Of a DNA stretch of 64,000 bases, positions 1 through 12,359 are shown piece after piece (position 1 is the stretch's first letter; each line of letters opens with the position of its first letter). Source of the DNA: Phyto melanocephala (taxonomy: Eukaryota > Arthropoda > Insecta > Diptera > Rhinophoridae); NCBI GenBank assembly GCA_941918925.1, contig OW799236.1, positions 120,911,062-120,975,061 of the forward strand. Reading direction: 5' to 3'. A program made the translations under genes and the position numbers. The notes below the pieces were generated by a model. That model had not been told where the DNA came from. It did no database searches and worked only from the letters and a program-made list of their open reading frames with translations.

Positions 1-600
1 GTGGGGGTATATTCATTTTGTCATTCCGTTTGTAACACATCGAAATATCCATTTTAGACCCCATAAAGTATATATATTCTGAATCAGGGTTTGATTTGAT
101 GACGATCTAGCTATGTCCGTCCGTCTGTCCGTCTGTCCGTCTGTTGAAAGCACGATAGAGGTCGCACCGAAAAAGCTAGGGGGCTCAAATTTTGCCAGAA
201 TCTTTCTTATAGATAAGGTTTGTTTGGTATTGAAAATGGGCCAAATCGGAATATTAGGAAGGGAGTTATAGCTCGAAAAGCAAGAGTAGGTCGAAAAAAC
301 CGTGTCCTTCAAACATCGAATAAAATGGAATTGTGTCCAAACGTATTAACGTAGACTCATGAAACTTCGAATATATATTTCCTGAGTAAAAACAATATTT
401 TTCCCCGAAAATTATCAAAATCTATGCATTAGGAGAGGAGTTATCGATCAAAATGTACGAAAATTTATACCTCACAGTGTATTTTTCGGTATATTTAAAA
501 ACAAAAACGTCATAAAAGCAACAAAATTGGATGTCCGACTCTGAAATTTTGCACACTTTGCTTTTTGGTGAGACGCTTTTTTGTAACGGAAAATCAATGT

Positions 601-1340
601 GCCACGCCCACTTTTACGCCCACCTCCCATATAACGTTTTACCTAAAATTCATATAATTTCTCTATTAATAAAGATTTTGAAATAACAAAGGGCTATATT
701 GAAACACTTGAATTGTACTCATTAGCAAGAACAACTTTGACACGCCTACTATAACGCCCACTTTTCACGTTATCTACCGTTAATGAAATTTAAAAGCTCA
801 TAAAACCGCCAAAATTAGAGGTGTGATGATCAAATTTTCTACGTATATGCCTCTAGGCAATGTAATTACTGTGCAAGAAAATTGAGGTGCCACGCCATTT
901 TTTACGCCCACCTCCCATATAACGTTTTACCTAAAATTCATATAATTTCTCTATTAATAGAGATTTTGGAATAATAAAGGGTTATATTGAAACACCTCAG
1001 TTGTACTCATTCGCAAAAAATACTTTGGCATGCCTACTATAACGCCCACTTTTCACGTTATCTACCGTTAATGAAATTTAAACGCTCATAAAACCGCCAA
1101 AATTAGAGGTATGATGATCAAATTTGCTTCGTATATCCTTCTAATCAATGTAGTCGTTGTGCTGAAAAGTTTAGGTAACACGCTCACTTTAACGCCCACC
1201 TCGCATAACGGTTTATCTTAAATTCATGTAATTTCTCTATTGACAAAGTTTTTGGGAAAATAAAGGACTATATTGAAATATCTAAGTTGTATTTATTAGC
1301 AGAATCTTTATTGACACGATTACTTTAACGCCCACTTTCA
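601..1340 (+). repeat. Tandem subrepeats, period 288 bp, about 2.6 copies
   Basis: Aligned starts at 601 (GCCACGCCCAC), 889 (GCCACGCCATT) and 1177 (AACACGCTCAC) are each 288 bases apart. Each unit carries CGCCCACCTC..ATAACG, a CTCTATT segment and, in the first two, CGTTATCTACCGTTAATGAA. Part of the DINE-1-like element. Confidence 0.85.
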
Positions 1341-1389
1341 TTGAAAGACTACATTTACAAAAACATTTTAGTAGGATATCGAAATTATA

Positions 1390-2006
1390 GAGGGTGGTTA
1401 AATTTTAAGGACCGATGTTGAATTTAAATAAAACACAAATTATTTAGGATATTATTATTACTTCTTTTTATAATGATAATATTTGTATGGTTCAATTATG
1501 TATTTAACAAAATATCTGCCAAATGGCCCCCCCCATCCTTGGCGCCACTCCTCTATCTGATGGTCCAAATTTTCAATCACAATGTTAATGCTCGATTGTT
1601 AGGCATGATGATGAGGCGAGGTTGACTGCTCTTTTGCCACACTATCGCAAAAACCAGCAGTAGTTCCCATTCAGCGAACTAAGAAGGCATTCACAGATTT
1701 TCTAACATTTTATACAGACCTGTTTTGCAGAAATTTAAATACTTTTTACACTTCTCCCGATTGTGGACGAATTCGAACAATTATGTTGACCAAAATAATC
1801 ACGAAGTGCACAAAATGCATTTTGATTTGAACGCCCATTTTTATAAAAACCTGAATAACTTTAAAGCGTTGCTCATTTGCATATCTTTCCACGGATCAAA
1901 TTGAGTAAGTTTGAGATTGAGAAATGTCAAGTGAAATGCAAGAAACAAATTTAAGGACTAAGTGTAGTTCACCTTCAACATGGACCCTTAAGATTAAACC
2001 ACCCTC
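1390..2006 (-). mobile_element. Non-autonomous mariner (617 bp) nested in the DINE-1 element
   Basis: Terminal inverted repeats of about 33 bp (28 matches), starting GAGGGTGGTT, are flanked by TA on both sides (1388-1389 and 2007-2008). Reverse-complement reading of the interior gives decayed mariner HTH-region sequence (a FGPSDRG..PR-like stretch) homologous to the copy at 23597-24025. Confidence 0.8.
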
Positions 2007-2156
2007 TACAAAGAAAGTGATACATATTTTATAATAAAGAGATTATTCCATAGCGATTAACAAAATAATAAATATTGTGATTTAAATGTACACAAAATTG
2101 GTGGTGGGTATAAAAGATTCGGCACAGCCGAATATAGTGCTCTTACTTGTTTTCTA

Positions 2157-4790
2157 CGTAATATTATTTTATACAATATATTGACTTAATTAAGTTGTTA
2201 GTAGAGATTCATGTGTTTGTGAATTTTTATGTTAATGTAAATGCCTAACAGTTTGTTGAAAAGACTGTATTTGTTTTAATTTTTTGTTATTTAAATAAAA
2301 AGGCAATAATAATAATCCTACAGATAACCTTAAATAAAGAAATGCAAAAAAAACTTATTAAAATCTGTTTTTCATAGAATAAAGACACTTACTTGTTGTC
2401 TCTCAACGTACATCGGTTTTTATTTACGGTTAAAAAAATATTTTGACGTAAACTTAAATTATCGCAACGTCAAAAGTGTCTTTAGGTCAGTTTTTTTTTG
2501 AGTATCCTTTTATTTGTACATAACGTATTGTATGTAATCTCTTTATTGTTACGTTTCTTTAATATTAAGTTTTTTACACACACTGCAAAACCTATTTTCC
2601 TCGGTGAGGGTACCGTAAGTGGAGGAGCGTTTCAGAGGAATATACTTTATCTCCGTCGTCTTTCCTTCTAGTTCCTGAGACGCACGCCGGCCATTCAGGG
2701 TTCGCTGTCACTCTTAACTAGGGTACGGGTGGTCGTTATTCCCGTTATCCACCATAATGTATATCCTTGCAATTGACCATTGTAGGAGAAAGTTTTTCTG
2801 AAAGGCTTGACTTTTATTGAAGATGGTAGTATAAGTGCTTGCTGTTAACGAACTAATTTTATTCATTCAGCAGCATTGAAAAAATAATAAAAAAACGTAT
2901 TTTTTATAATGAATTAAAAAAAAGTTTTTTTTAAATAATTCTAAACAACAGTGAATACATTATATCAAAGAACATCCTGGATTAATAAATTTATCAAATT
3001 TTAAAGGTATACCTTAACAAGTATACCAAATTCGTGGTTGTTTTACATTAAAATAAACAAAAGTTCACTAATTCTTTAAAAATTCTTTATAATAATAATT
3101 TTTTTGTTTCAAAAGTTGGACTCCACAAATATTACACAAACCAAAAATGTATAAAAGTAATCCTTAACTTAATTTTTCCTTAAAGGAAATATTAAAGAAG
3201 ATATAAGATTATAAAATGTTATATAAATAATGTATTTCATCGATTATGAATACAAAAATTACAACAAATTCCTATCCTTACTCTGATCAATTAAGGTTAT
3301 ACAATATATTTTTATTTTTAGGTATTCAAATCATTATATTAGGGTTAATATATATGGTCCGATAGAAAGAAATATTTTTACTTATTCTATAGTTTTAGTA
3401 CAAATTTATTTTTTGTCTACTATTATGAAAAAAAAATATAATTAGACATGAAGGGTAGACCGATTCATTTTAGCGTGCGTGACAAAAAAAGTTTTCTTTT
3501 ATACTGTTTACTAATTTGTTTAAGTCCTTTGTAATTTTTATTAAGTTTCTATTATATCTTCTAGCAAATAAAGAGTCCACAATTTAAATTAGCATATTAT
3601 ATTATGTATCGATCTTAGTGCTCCCAAAAATTTTATTGAAAATTTTTGCAATTGTTATTTTGTTTCCATAGGTCTGCACTACACTGTTAGGGGACACTTT
3701 AACTATCCTAATCTTTTTTTTATTTTACACGCACTTTAAATTAGTTTCCTTTTACTCGATGTCATATACTTTGGAGCCTTGCTCACATAGTCTCACTTTT
3801 TTTAGGGAGTCATGCAACTCTAGAGCAAATCAGATACACCTCAACTCTTACTCTTTCTAAACTGAATAACGGCAAGCATATGAAAACATAAATATCATAA
3901 ATTAAGTTATAAACATCAAATAAGAATAAAGAAGTATTATAAAAAATAATTTGTTAAAATAAATTAAATTATATTTTTTTATATGCTACTGGAGAACTGT
4001 AAATAATTCCCGTTGCTTACGTCACAAAATATTTACGGCTTTTAATAAAAAATTAAAATAAATTTTTGTCTACAAATATATTATTTTTACAATCTCTTAT
4101 ATTCATCTCTTTTTACCAAATAAGATTTCGAGTTCTTTTTTATGTAAAATTCAAAGTTACTTTAGTTTTTTGTAGTGTGCATCACAGAAACTTGTGAACA
4201 ATTATTTCGCGGCAAACGCCTGTTATTTATTATATTATTTATTAAATTCGAAAGTACACTTAAATCCTACTTAACACTATATATAAATTTAAGATATCTC
4301 TTTTAGAAGACAAAAAAAAACTTTTTTGTCAAGCGTATAATTTTTTGTTTCTTCTTGAATCGTGAACCCGAAATTGCTCTTCAAGAAATTTTGGTCGAAA
4401 CCGTCGAAAATGAACTGGGAGGAATATATTGAGCGATTTAAATTTTTCGGTTATAGTTTTGTATTAGAGAGTCTAGAAAATTGTATCCTATAAGTGGTAA
4501 TATTATCTTATCCCCACATGAGTTTTTTTGTCATATTTTTTATAACTTTATGCAAAATTTCGAGTACAATGGCCTTGGTTTGTTTTTAATATAAGTTATT
4601 TGTAAGGGCTTGGTTCTTGGCTTGTGCACATATCCACTTTCATTTAAATATCCTCAAAGAAAACTGTGGAAAGTTATAAAACCCGGTGAACATGGATGTC
4701 AGTTAAAATCTTGTGTGACTAAAATAATGCTTTCGCCTTACAAAATTTTCTTCTATCATCCGATATCACCGATCACCGATGAATGATATT
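2157..4790. other. AT-rich intergenic stretch, no gene seen
   Basis: Apart from a GC-richer patch at about 2585-2790 (separate entry) I see only AT-rich sequence with homopolymer runs and no convincing ORF or repeat signature. Confidence 0.5.
2585..2790. other. GC-richer patch of unknown origin
   Basis: About 200 bp of near-balanced composition in an otherwise AT-rich area. Both strands have stops in all frames I checked. It may be a decayed LINE 5' or ORF1 region, but no domain is recognisable. Confidence 0.35.
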
Positions 4791-4829
4791 GAAACATTAA
4801 TTGGACGTTATAACACACCAAACAGTAAA

Positions 4830-5165
4830 CTGTCTCTCTTTCTCTCTTGGATTCTCCATATCTCAAATGCAAAAGTGTTGCTTGTTGATATAACCATTTA
4901 ATAGGAAATTGAAACGAACTCATGTCGTTGCTGGGTTCATAAGTCGAACGTCTTCATACTTATTTTGTAAGACTTTCTCACACGTGCTCAATATTGTAAG
5001 TAGCTGTACGCTGTCACGTTAGGTGGTCTTTCGTCAGTTAGAAAATTCCTTACAGACCCATGTTGACAAAAACTTTCAACCAAATGGTTCATTAAGGATA
5101 CAGTGAATGAAATCCCCACGTTAATATGGTGACGATATTCGATTGAGGAATAAAATTTTATTGAT
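4830..5165 (-). pseudogene. Possible HTH remnant of an IS630/mariner-type transposase
   Basis: Minus-strand reading gives NHLVESFCQHGSVRNFLTDE then RPPNVT, similar in layout to the second helix-turn-helix and GRP motif of IS630-type transposases. Later sequence is interrupted by stops. Similarity is short, so this is tentative. Confidence 0.3.
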
Positions 5166-8100
5166 TTAATATGATGCTCTTCATACAATACTGATACAAA
5201 AAAAAAATAATATCAAGCATATCAAGTTTTGTTATAACAGTTTTAAATTTTAAATTTTTTATAACTAACAATAAGTACTTGTAACTTTTTATTTTATTTT
5301 TTTTTCCTTTAACTATTTTCTGTTTCTCAATTAAAAACAAAAAAAATCGAATTAAAAATTAATAAATAATTTTCTAATATTTTAAAAGCCATCATCCTTG
5401 CACTTTTACAAATTCCAATTTGAGACCTTTGATTATAGAACCGCACAACACAAGTACATATTTCAAAAGCAAAGCAAACATTTATTTAGAACCCATCAAT
5501 AAAATACTGTATATCTTCATTAACTAATTGATTGATTTGAAAATGATTTTAAACTCATTTATAAACATACTTACTTATAAATACATATTACCTTTTTAAG
5601 TATGTACATTTATATTTATAAGATTACTTTTTTATCAATACATTATAAATCAAAGTAAATGGGTGTGTGCGCGTTAATATATTTATCTACGCTTGTATAA
5701 TTTTATTATAAATCATCACCAGAATCATTATTGTAAGGAGAAAAAAATAGAATACAAACAAAAACAAGATGAGAGCTGGTATCAACAGGAAATATGTTTC
5801 ATTTCGCCTTATACTCTATGGAGGAGTTTCATTAAATCACTAGTTAATAAAAGTAACTGACAGTAATGTTGAAACTGATTTATATTTATGTTAAACACAC
5901 GCATACACAGTATACAAGTACATACACACACTTCTCTAAATACACTTACCAATCTATGTAAAGACTATACCTATGTTTGACATATACAAACACAGTTACA
6001 TTTAAAGTATTTTTATTTTGTTTCGTTTATATCTCATTTAAAAAAACAGACATATATTGCTTCAGTTGTTGTTTTTATGTTTGTATTTCTATTGCGTTGA
6101 GTGGTGTTTCATGTTTGTTAAAAAATCATTACGCTGTGAAGTGTAAAAGTATTTCCTGTTCTAGATGATGGCAGCAGCGCTAAGGTATAAAGTGTTGATG
6201 CCTTCAAAACACATCTTCCTTTTAAAGTTTTCATCATAATTTTCCTTGCTGTTGGTTCTGGTAAAACTTATGTTTCATCTGTTGTTATTTGAAAATATAT
6301 TTTCATTTGACTAGTTTTTCAATATGCACGCTAATGTTTAAAAAGAGAATAACAGAAGTTTGATGGAATTAAAACATTAATTCAGCTAAACCTGTATATT
6401 TATACTTATGAACTACAGGACCAAAATAGTATGGGGAAATAACGAAAAAGATTATTATATAAAACTTTTAAACTGATTTTGTTAATTTTTAGTCAGTCAA
6501 TAAACGAGTTTTACTTAAGTATTTGAAAAGTAAATAAATGCAAAAAGTTTTTCTTTCAACGCAAAAATGCCATATCAGTCACTACTTTTATAAATTAAAG
6601 CGGCAGAATTTTACGTCGAATTAAGAAAATTTAGCATAATAAAGAAAAATGTATTGTACTAAGTAGATGTATAAATTAAATATTCGGAATTCAAAATGTA
6701 CTGCATATCGCTTGAAAGCAGATTTTTATCTTTTGCAACTTTTGTGAAATTTTTAGAGGAACGTAAGAGTTTTTTATTTCACTTAGTTATTGAACATTAT
6801 ATTTTGAAGAACAAATATTTTCTTTTGCTCAGGAAATTTAAAATATTGTGCGAACAAAACTTCATATACGGAAACTTTTTCTTAGTCTTTTTAAATTTAA
6901 AAAAGTACCGCTGATCCACACAGATTTATAAAGAAGTGGTTAAGACGGTTTGTCTCACCCGCCTAATATTGTAGACATTACTCCGTGCGGCTGTTATTTG
7001 TTTGGACCATTTCAACACGCCAGTACAGGGTATGCGAAACTGACATGGTTAGTTTTTGGCCTTTAAAAGATGATCAGTTCACTAAACGCAGAGTCAATAT
7101 GTTGACAGAAAGATAAAAAAACCTCATAGCTAACTATGGCCATTACTTAAGATAAATTTAAATTGTACAAAAGTTTTAAAATCTTATTCTTTTACATATT
7201 TTTTGTACTAATACCCACTTAACACATCTACACGCTTTATAAATTATAAACTAACGAATATTAATGATGTGCTTTTTTGTATTGAAAAAGAAACATAAAA
7301 AATAAATAAAAAAAAAGATACAGGTATACATTCATAAAACAAACACTGAGCAAATTATCCTAATGATAATGGTTTTTATTTGTTTCACATTATTATTTGT
7401 TTTAGCTCTCTAAAAATATTAACGCATGCATGCATATACAATTGAAAAGAAATTAGAAAATTCATAAATTTTAATCAAAATTTCCAACTAAAAACAAAAA
7501 GCAAGCAGCAGACAAAAGATAATAATAATGTTCTTTTTTTACCGTTTTTACAAGAGTAATATTTCATATTAAAATCTATTTTAAAAAAGTGAAAAATATT
7601 TTTCAGGTAATTTTCTATGAAAGCAGAATTTTAATACTATTCTTTGATAAATTATCCTCACTGTTATTATTGTGTGCTTTTGGAGAAGTAAAACTTAGGT
7701 TCTTTGTTGTAGTTGTTATATGTTATTTTTTTTTCTATATACATAAGTTAAATTTATTATTTTGTAGCATATTTTATGGGTCATTGTTATTACTAATTAT
7801 TGTTGTTGCTGTTGTGGACAAAACATAATATCATATGCTTTCTATATTATTATTTTTTAAGTATGGTTTTTTATTTTATTTCGTTTATTTTTGTGAATAG
7901 ATGCGTGTTTATGTTAGTGTAGTTCTTTACTAAAACAATTAAAATTTTAGTTTATTGTTTGTTGGTGTTTTGAGTATAATGACCGCGAGAATGACAACGA
8001 TGTTCCTTTGTTTTCCATAGTAAAGAGCTGAATGTGTATTGTAGTCTGATCACAAATGTCAACACTTCAGTTTTTTTCACTTTTTGTATTATTTACTTTC

Positions 8101-8920
8101 AACAATTAGCTTTGTTCTGATACATAGAAATATGTGGCGTATGACTCATATTTAATACAAAGTGTGTCGATTTATTAATCATACGCAGTGTTAGTCTCCA
8201 TATACAAATATGGGTTAAAACCATCTCAAACCAACTTAAAAAATTGCTGTTTTTGACATCATGTTTACAAAATTGCTAAATCTTGGTAAGTATGAAGTGT
8301 ATCACAAAACAAAAAAATTAAAAGTTTGAGATCATTGACTCGTCTGCATCAGAAAATATGAGTCGTTGAATATTGTACAAAGACGTACTTACATAAATGC
8401 CATTTTCTGAAAAAGTATTATAAGCACGCAGTTCAGCAGGGTTGCACTCGAAAGGTTTTCAGATTGTCTTTGATACAACATTATTTTTTTTTAAGATTAA
8501 TTTTTGTAAGGCGTCAGGTTATATCACCTAAAGCGACATTTTTAAAAATAAAATAAAAAACATACGAAAAACGGTTTCGTTTTCTATTATTGTGACAAAT
8601 GTCGAAGTGAGACAATTTTTTTATCCACAAATATAAATCAAATCGTAAACTAAGATGGGGTAGTGGGGTATAAAATGAATATTTTAAAGTTTTTTATGTA
8701 TTCTTAAGTCGCATCATTTTGAAATAAGCCACAACCATATGGAAGGTAACCGTCTTTCAGCCACCCAATAAATGAAATGAAACCTCAATTAACCCCTTAA
8801 ATATTTTAAATATTCAGACAGAGGCAAAAGAAGCCGGTTTGACCGATAGCACTGGGTTGAGAAAAAGTATGCGATGCCAGACCATTTTTAGAAACACATT
8901 ATGTATATTGATTAATCTAA
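5166..8920. other. AT-rich intergenic stretch
   Basis: No supported gene. Small ORFs here are compositionally biased (F, L, I, K) as expected from random AT-rich DNA. A CA/TG-rich patch lies at 5890-5935. A possible transposase scrap at about 6955-7045 is listed separately. Confidence 0.5.
6955..7045 (+). pseudogene. Possible mariner transposase scrap
   Basis: Plus-strand reading gives PPNIVDITPCGCYLFGPFQH, which resembles the mariner catalytic segment SPDxxPCDFxLFGPL with the catalytic Asp changed to Gly. Only about 30 residues align, and no termini were found. Confidence 0.3.
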
Positions 8921-8929
8921 TAATGATGT

Positions 8930-10140
8930 AGAATACCGAATATTTAAAATCAATCAAGCATTCGTTATGTTAAACCCAGTATGGAGATCAACCGTTATCT
9001 TAACCAATAACAAGGTAAAGTTGTACAACATCTACGTACAATCCATTCTTCTGAGACAGGGAACGCATTACTACAAGATATAAACACCGCGCAGTTATTC
9101 CTTAAACGATTCTATACCGATACCTACAGATATTCTGGCCTGCATTTGCAAAACTCTTGAATAGAACAGATTAAAGTACAGTAATTAAAAGTACTCAAAC
9201 GTAAATGGTGTAGGCACAAAAATACTTTTCTAAAAAATAAAATGTTAGTTCTTGATAAAAACTACAAAAAGAAACAAGCGAAATTAATAATTTTAACAAA
9301 TTGTTTCAATTGGTGACCCCGATGTGATGCCTGCAACACGTTCTACAACCGAACAAAGCACATTATCAACTGACGTTCAAAGTCCCGCAGCTGGAGATGC
9401 ACCAAATCAAAATGCAGCTTTCGCTATCAAAATACCACGATTTTGGAAAGAAAATCCAATTCTTTGGTTTGCGCAAGTTGAAACAACGTTTTCTTTACAT
9501 CGTGTGTCAAATGGGAGGACGAAATATTGCATCATCTTGGCTGACTTGAATGGAGACATTTTAAGCCAGGTGAGTGATATTGTCATTAATTCTCCGAACG
9601 ATGCCTACAAACAAATTAAACAACGCCTAATCACTCATTTCTCTGTTTCTGAGGAAAATCGAATCAAGATTCTGCTAACAAATTTGAAAATCGGTGATAG
9701 AAAACCGAGTGCATGAAAAATCTGTCAAATGGTGGAGTCACTGAAGATTTTTTACGAACTATGTGGTTACAACGGCTACCCCCTCAAACACAAGCTCTAT
9801 TAGCAACATCTTCTGAGTCGCTAGATTGTCTTGTTAAGATGGCTGATAAGATTTGTGACATTGAAGTTACTCGATTTGCCAATACTTCCGAAATTAGTAC
9901 TGATGATCTATCTGAAATTAAAGCACAAATTCAATCCATAAATACTGCTTTACGTAATATTCAATTATCTAGAAGAAGCAGCTCAAGAGGAGCACGTAGC
10001 AGTTCTAGTCGTTACTCATCTTCAAGTAGAATTTGTTATTATCACCACAGATTTAAAAAAAGAGCCCGCAAGTGTCGCCCACCTTGTTCGTTTCGATGTA
10101 CAGGATCGGAAAACTTAAAACCCGGTCACTAGATACAAAT
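8930..10140 (+). mobile_element. Decayed gypsy-type LTR retrotransposon fragment (LTR?/PBS/gag)
   Basis: A gag-like region follows the untranslated leader TTGGTGACCCCGATGTGAT (about 9310-9328), a primer-binding-site-like sequence typical of insect gypsy-group elements. A 5' LTR would lie upstream, roughly 8930-9307, but its start is not clear. No protease, reverse transcriptase or integrase follows; the element is truncated after gag. Confidence 0.6.
9324..10132 (+). pseudogene. Broken gag gene of the LTR element
   Basis: Reads in two pieces: 9324-9716 and, in another frame, 9713-10132. The first has IKIPRFWKENPILWFAQVE, the second TEDFLRTMWLQRLPPQTQAL and a C-terminal CYYHHRFKKRARKCRPPCSF zinc-knuckle-like segment. 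These features belong to the gag of insect gypsy-type elements. The frame change at about 9713 looks like a small deletion. Not functional. Confidence 0.75.
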
Positions 10141-11660
10141 AGTGTTTCAATGGCATTAAATTAGTTACACGTTACGTAGACTACCGGATAACATGGCTAA
10201 ATCTACCATTGGCCTGATACCCTAGAGCAAGGCGGAAAGAATTTACCATCCATTGCATATATAAAGGCGCCAACTCGAAACAGAACTTGGAAAATTAAAC
10301 ACAAATTATCTAATAGAAATTAATGGAAATTGTTTATTTATTGTGGCCCTTTATTCTTCATAGAAACGAAAAAAAACATAATATATCATATATTCTATGT
10401 AATATTAGAATTAAATAAATACAAATCAGTAATATATTCATATAAACACGTGACATATATTGGCACGCAAATGTTAAAATTTTGAGTGTTTTTACCTAAA
10501 TCGAATAACTTAAGTTGATACTATCAGAGTTACTTTTTCTTCATGTCAATTTTTTCAGAGCTAATTCTATAATAAACTGGCTAGCTGACCAAGAACTGGC
10601 TTATTTAAAAATATTAGGGAAAAAATTAATTTATTACTTTTACTAGTAAATATTTTTAAAATTTGGAAACCATCTCCAATAAATGGCTTTGTAAAATATA
10701 GTCATTCAAGTGCAGTGTCATTGTCTCTTCTATATCCCATCATTCAATCTCTTTGTCAAAGAAGAAGGAAGTTTATTATCGTATCTTTATACTTTTTTTA
10801 CGAAATATTATTTTTTTCAATATCATTTTTGTTCTATTACAAATATCATCAATTGTAGTAAAAATGAGAAAACCCTTTTCAAATGCAATATAATAGAAAT
10901 AATTGGAAATATATCACAGTTTGTTAAAATTTATATAACAACAAGCATCTCTTTATTGTTCTTATTCTTTCATTATTTTCTAGTTTTTTTTTCTAACTAG
11001 TTGTTGTTACAAGCATTATTGTTATTATTATAACATGCAATAAAAATAATGTTTTTATATGTTTACAAATAAAGTTCTGTGAGTATAGCAAAAAACATAC
11101 TTTGTAGAAGATGGAAAAACAAAGTATTTGTAATTGATATGAATGATGTAAATAAGAAAATTGTATCAAAAATCTTATTGAAGATAATTGGCAATTACAC
11201 ACAGAACACACAAAAATCATATAAAAAAATCTACACTTCTTTTAAATATTACTTATTAACTGTCATTTGTCCGTGACTTCCTCTATGTTGCAAAAGGGTT
11301 AAAAGGCAGTCTATTTGTTGATCTAGATTATTATCTAATCGAGTGCCAAATTGTATTTTATTTATTTTTTTTTGTAATTTTTACGTGAGAAGCGATACAA
11401 AAATTTACATTTATTATATTTAGTGGAATATTTGTTAAAAATGCTGAAATAATATACAACTTTTGAAGCTGGAAGTCTGTGCCTGTTTAAAGCAAATACT
11501 CTCCTATATAAAAAAGTTTTAAAGCTTCTTTGTAATTTTCTAGTTAGACACTTCAACCTTAAAATCATATGACTCATACTATGATCTGTCGGCTTCGCAT
11601 TTGAAAGGCAAAACCGCTGATCATGTTCATTACGATTGTCTGGTAAATTGCTTAAACAAT
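10141..11660. other. AT-rich stretch without a gene
   Basis: Sequence after the gag remnant contains no recognised coding region. ORFs at 10710-11000, 11079-11276 and 11362-11685 show only AT-driven composition. Confidence 0.45.
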
Positions 11661-11664
11661 TCGT

Positions 11665-12359
11665 ATTTTTATACCCATCACACAAAAGTGAAAAAGGGTA
11701 TAAATAGCCTTGTCATTCCGTGTGAAATTTCTATAATTTTCTTTTCCGACCCCATAAAGTATATATTTTCTGAAAGCTTATAAATAGCGGAGTCGATTAA
11801 GCTCTCTCAGTCTGTCGGTCTGATCGTCTGTCCATGTGTATGTTACAACCAACTTTTTGAAGTCCCCCGACATTGCCTGGAATATTGGAAATATTCGGGA
11901 GCAGATCGGTATTGAAAATTAAAAAAATCAGTACATAAACAACTGAGATATGAGGAAACCACCAAGACCATTTAGTTTTTTCTTTACAACAACAATTTAC
12001 ATACAAACATGCGTGGTATACTGATTAGAGTAAACGTGGCATCGAATGCCAGCTAAGCCAAAAAAAAATTTTTTATTTATTTTTTTATATATTATTTATA
12101 TTTATAGTATTTTTTTTTATTTTTTTTTTAATTTTTTTTATTTTTTTATTTTATTTTTTTTTTTTTTATTTTTTTATAATTTTTTTTAATTTTTTTTTTT
12201 TAAACATACATACGTAAACTCAATTTATAATTTTACAATGAGATGTTTTTATATATGTATGTACGTATTTCATATGAGATGAATGGTGATACAAACAATT
12301 GTTATTGCATGACTACACGTTGTGAAGTTTATATAAGAATATAGCACTCTTACTTGTTT
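11665..12359 (+). mobile_element. DINE-1/mini-me-like repeat, terminal hairpin deleted
   Basis: Starts with the inverted motif TATACCCATCACACAAAAGTG..AAAAGGGTATA and has CCCCATAAAGTATATATTTTC and a short GTCY tract. The T-rich core at 12062-12202 is followed by the 3' end TATAGCACTCTTACTTGTTT. The hairpin just before that end, present in the copies at 18521 and 55659, is missing. Confidence 0.8.

Larger units (their letters stand above)
1..2156 (+). mobile_element. DINE-1/mini-me-like (Helentron-type) repeat, 5' end off-window
   Basis: Contains the fly signature ACCCCATAAAGTATATAT, a GTCY proto-microsatellite at about 115-143, tandem subrepeats rich in CGCCCAC, and a 3' hairpin TTCGGCACAGCCGAA followed by TATAGTGCTCTTACTTGTTTT near 2120-2154. 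The same layout is known from mini-me/INE-1/DINE-1 elements. It is interrupted by a mariner at 1390-2006. Confidence 0.75.

Noticed and set aside
7589..7828. 79-residue hydrophobic plus-strand ORF
   Set aside because: Composition is what T-rich DNA produces; no conserved motif, no splice or promoter context.
12060..12205. Long T-rich tract as a possible functional element
   Set aside because: It is the T-rich core of a DINE-1 copy and recurs in the copies at 15427, 18521 and 55659.
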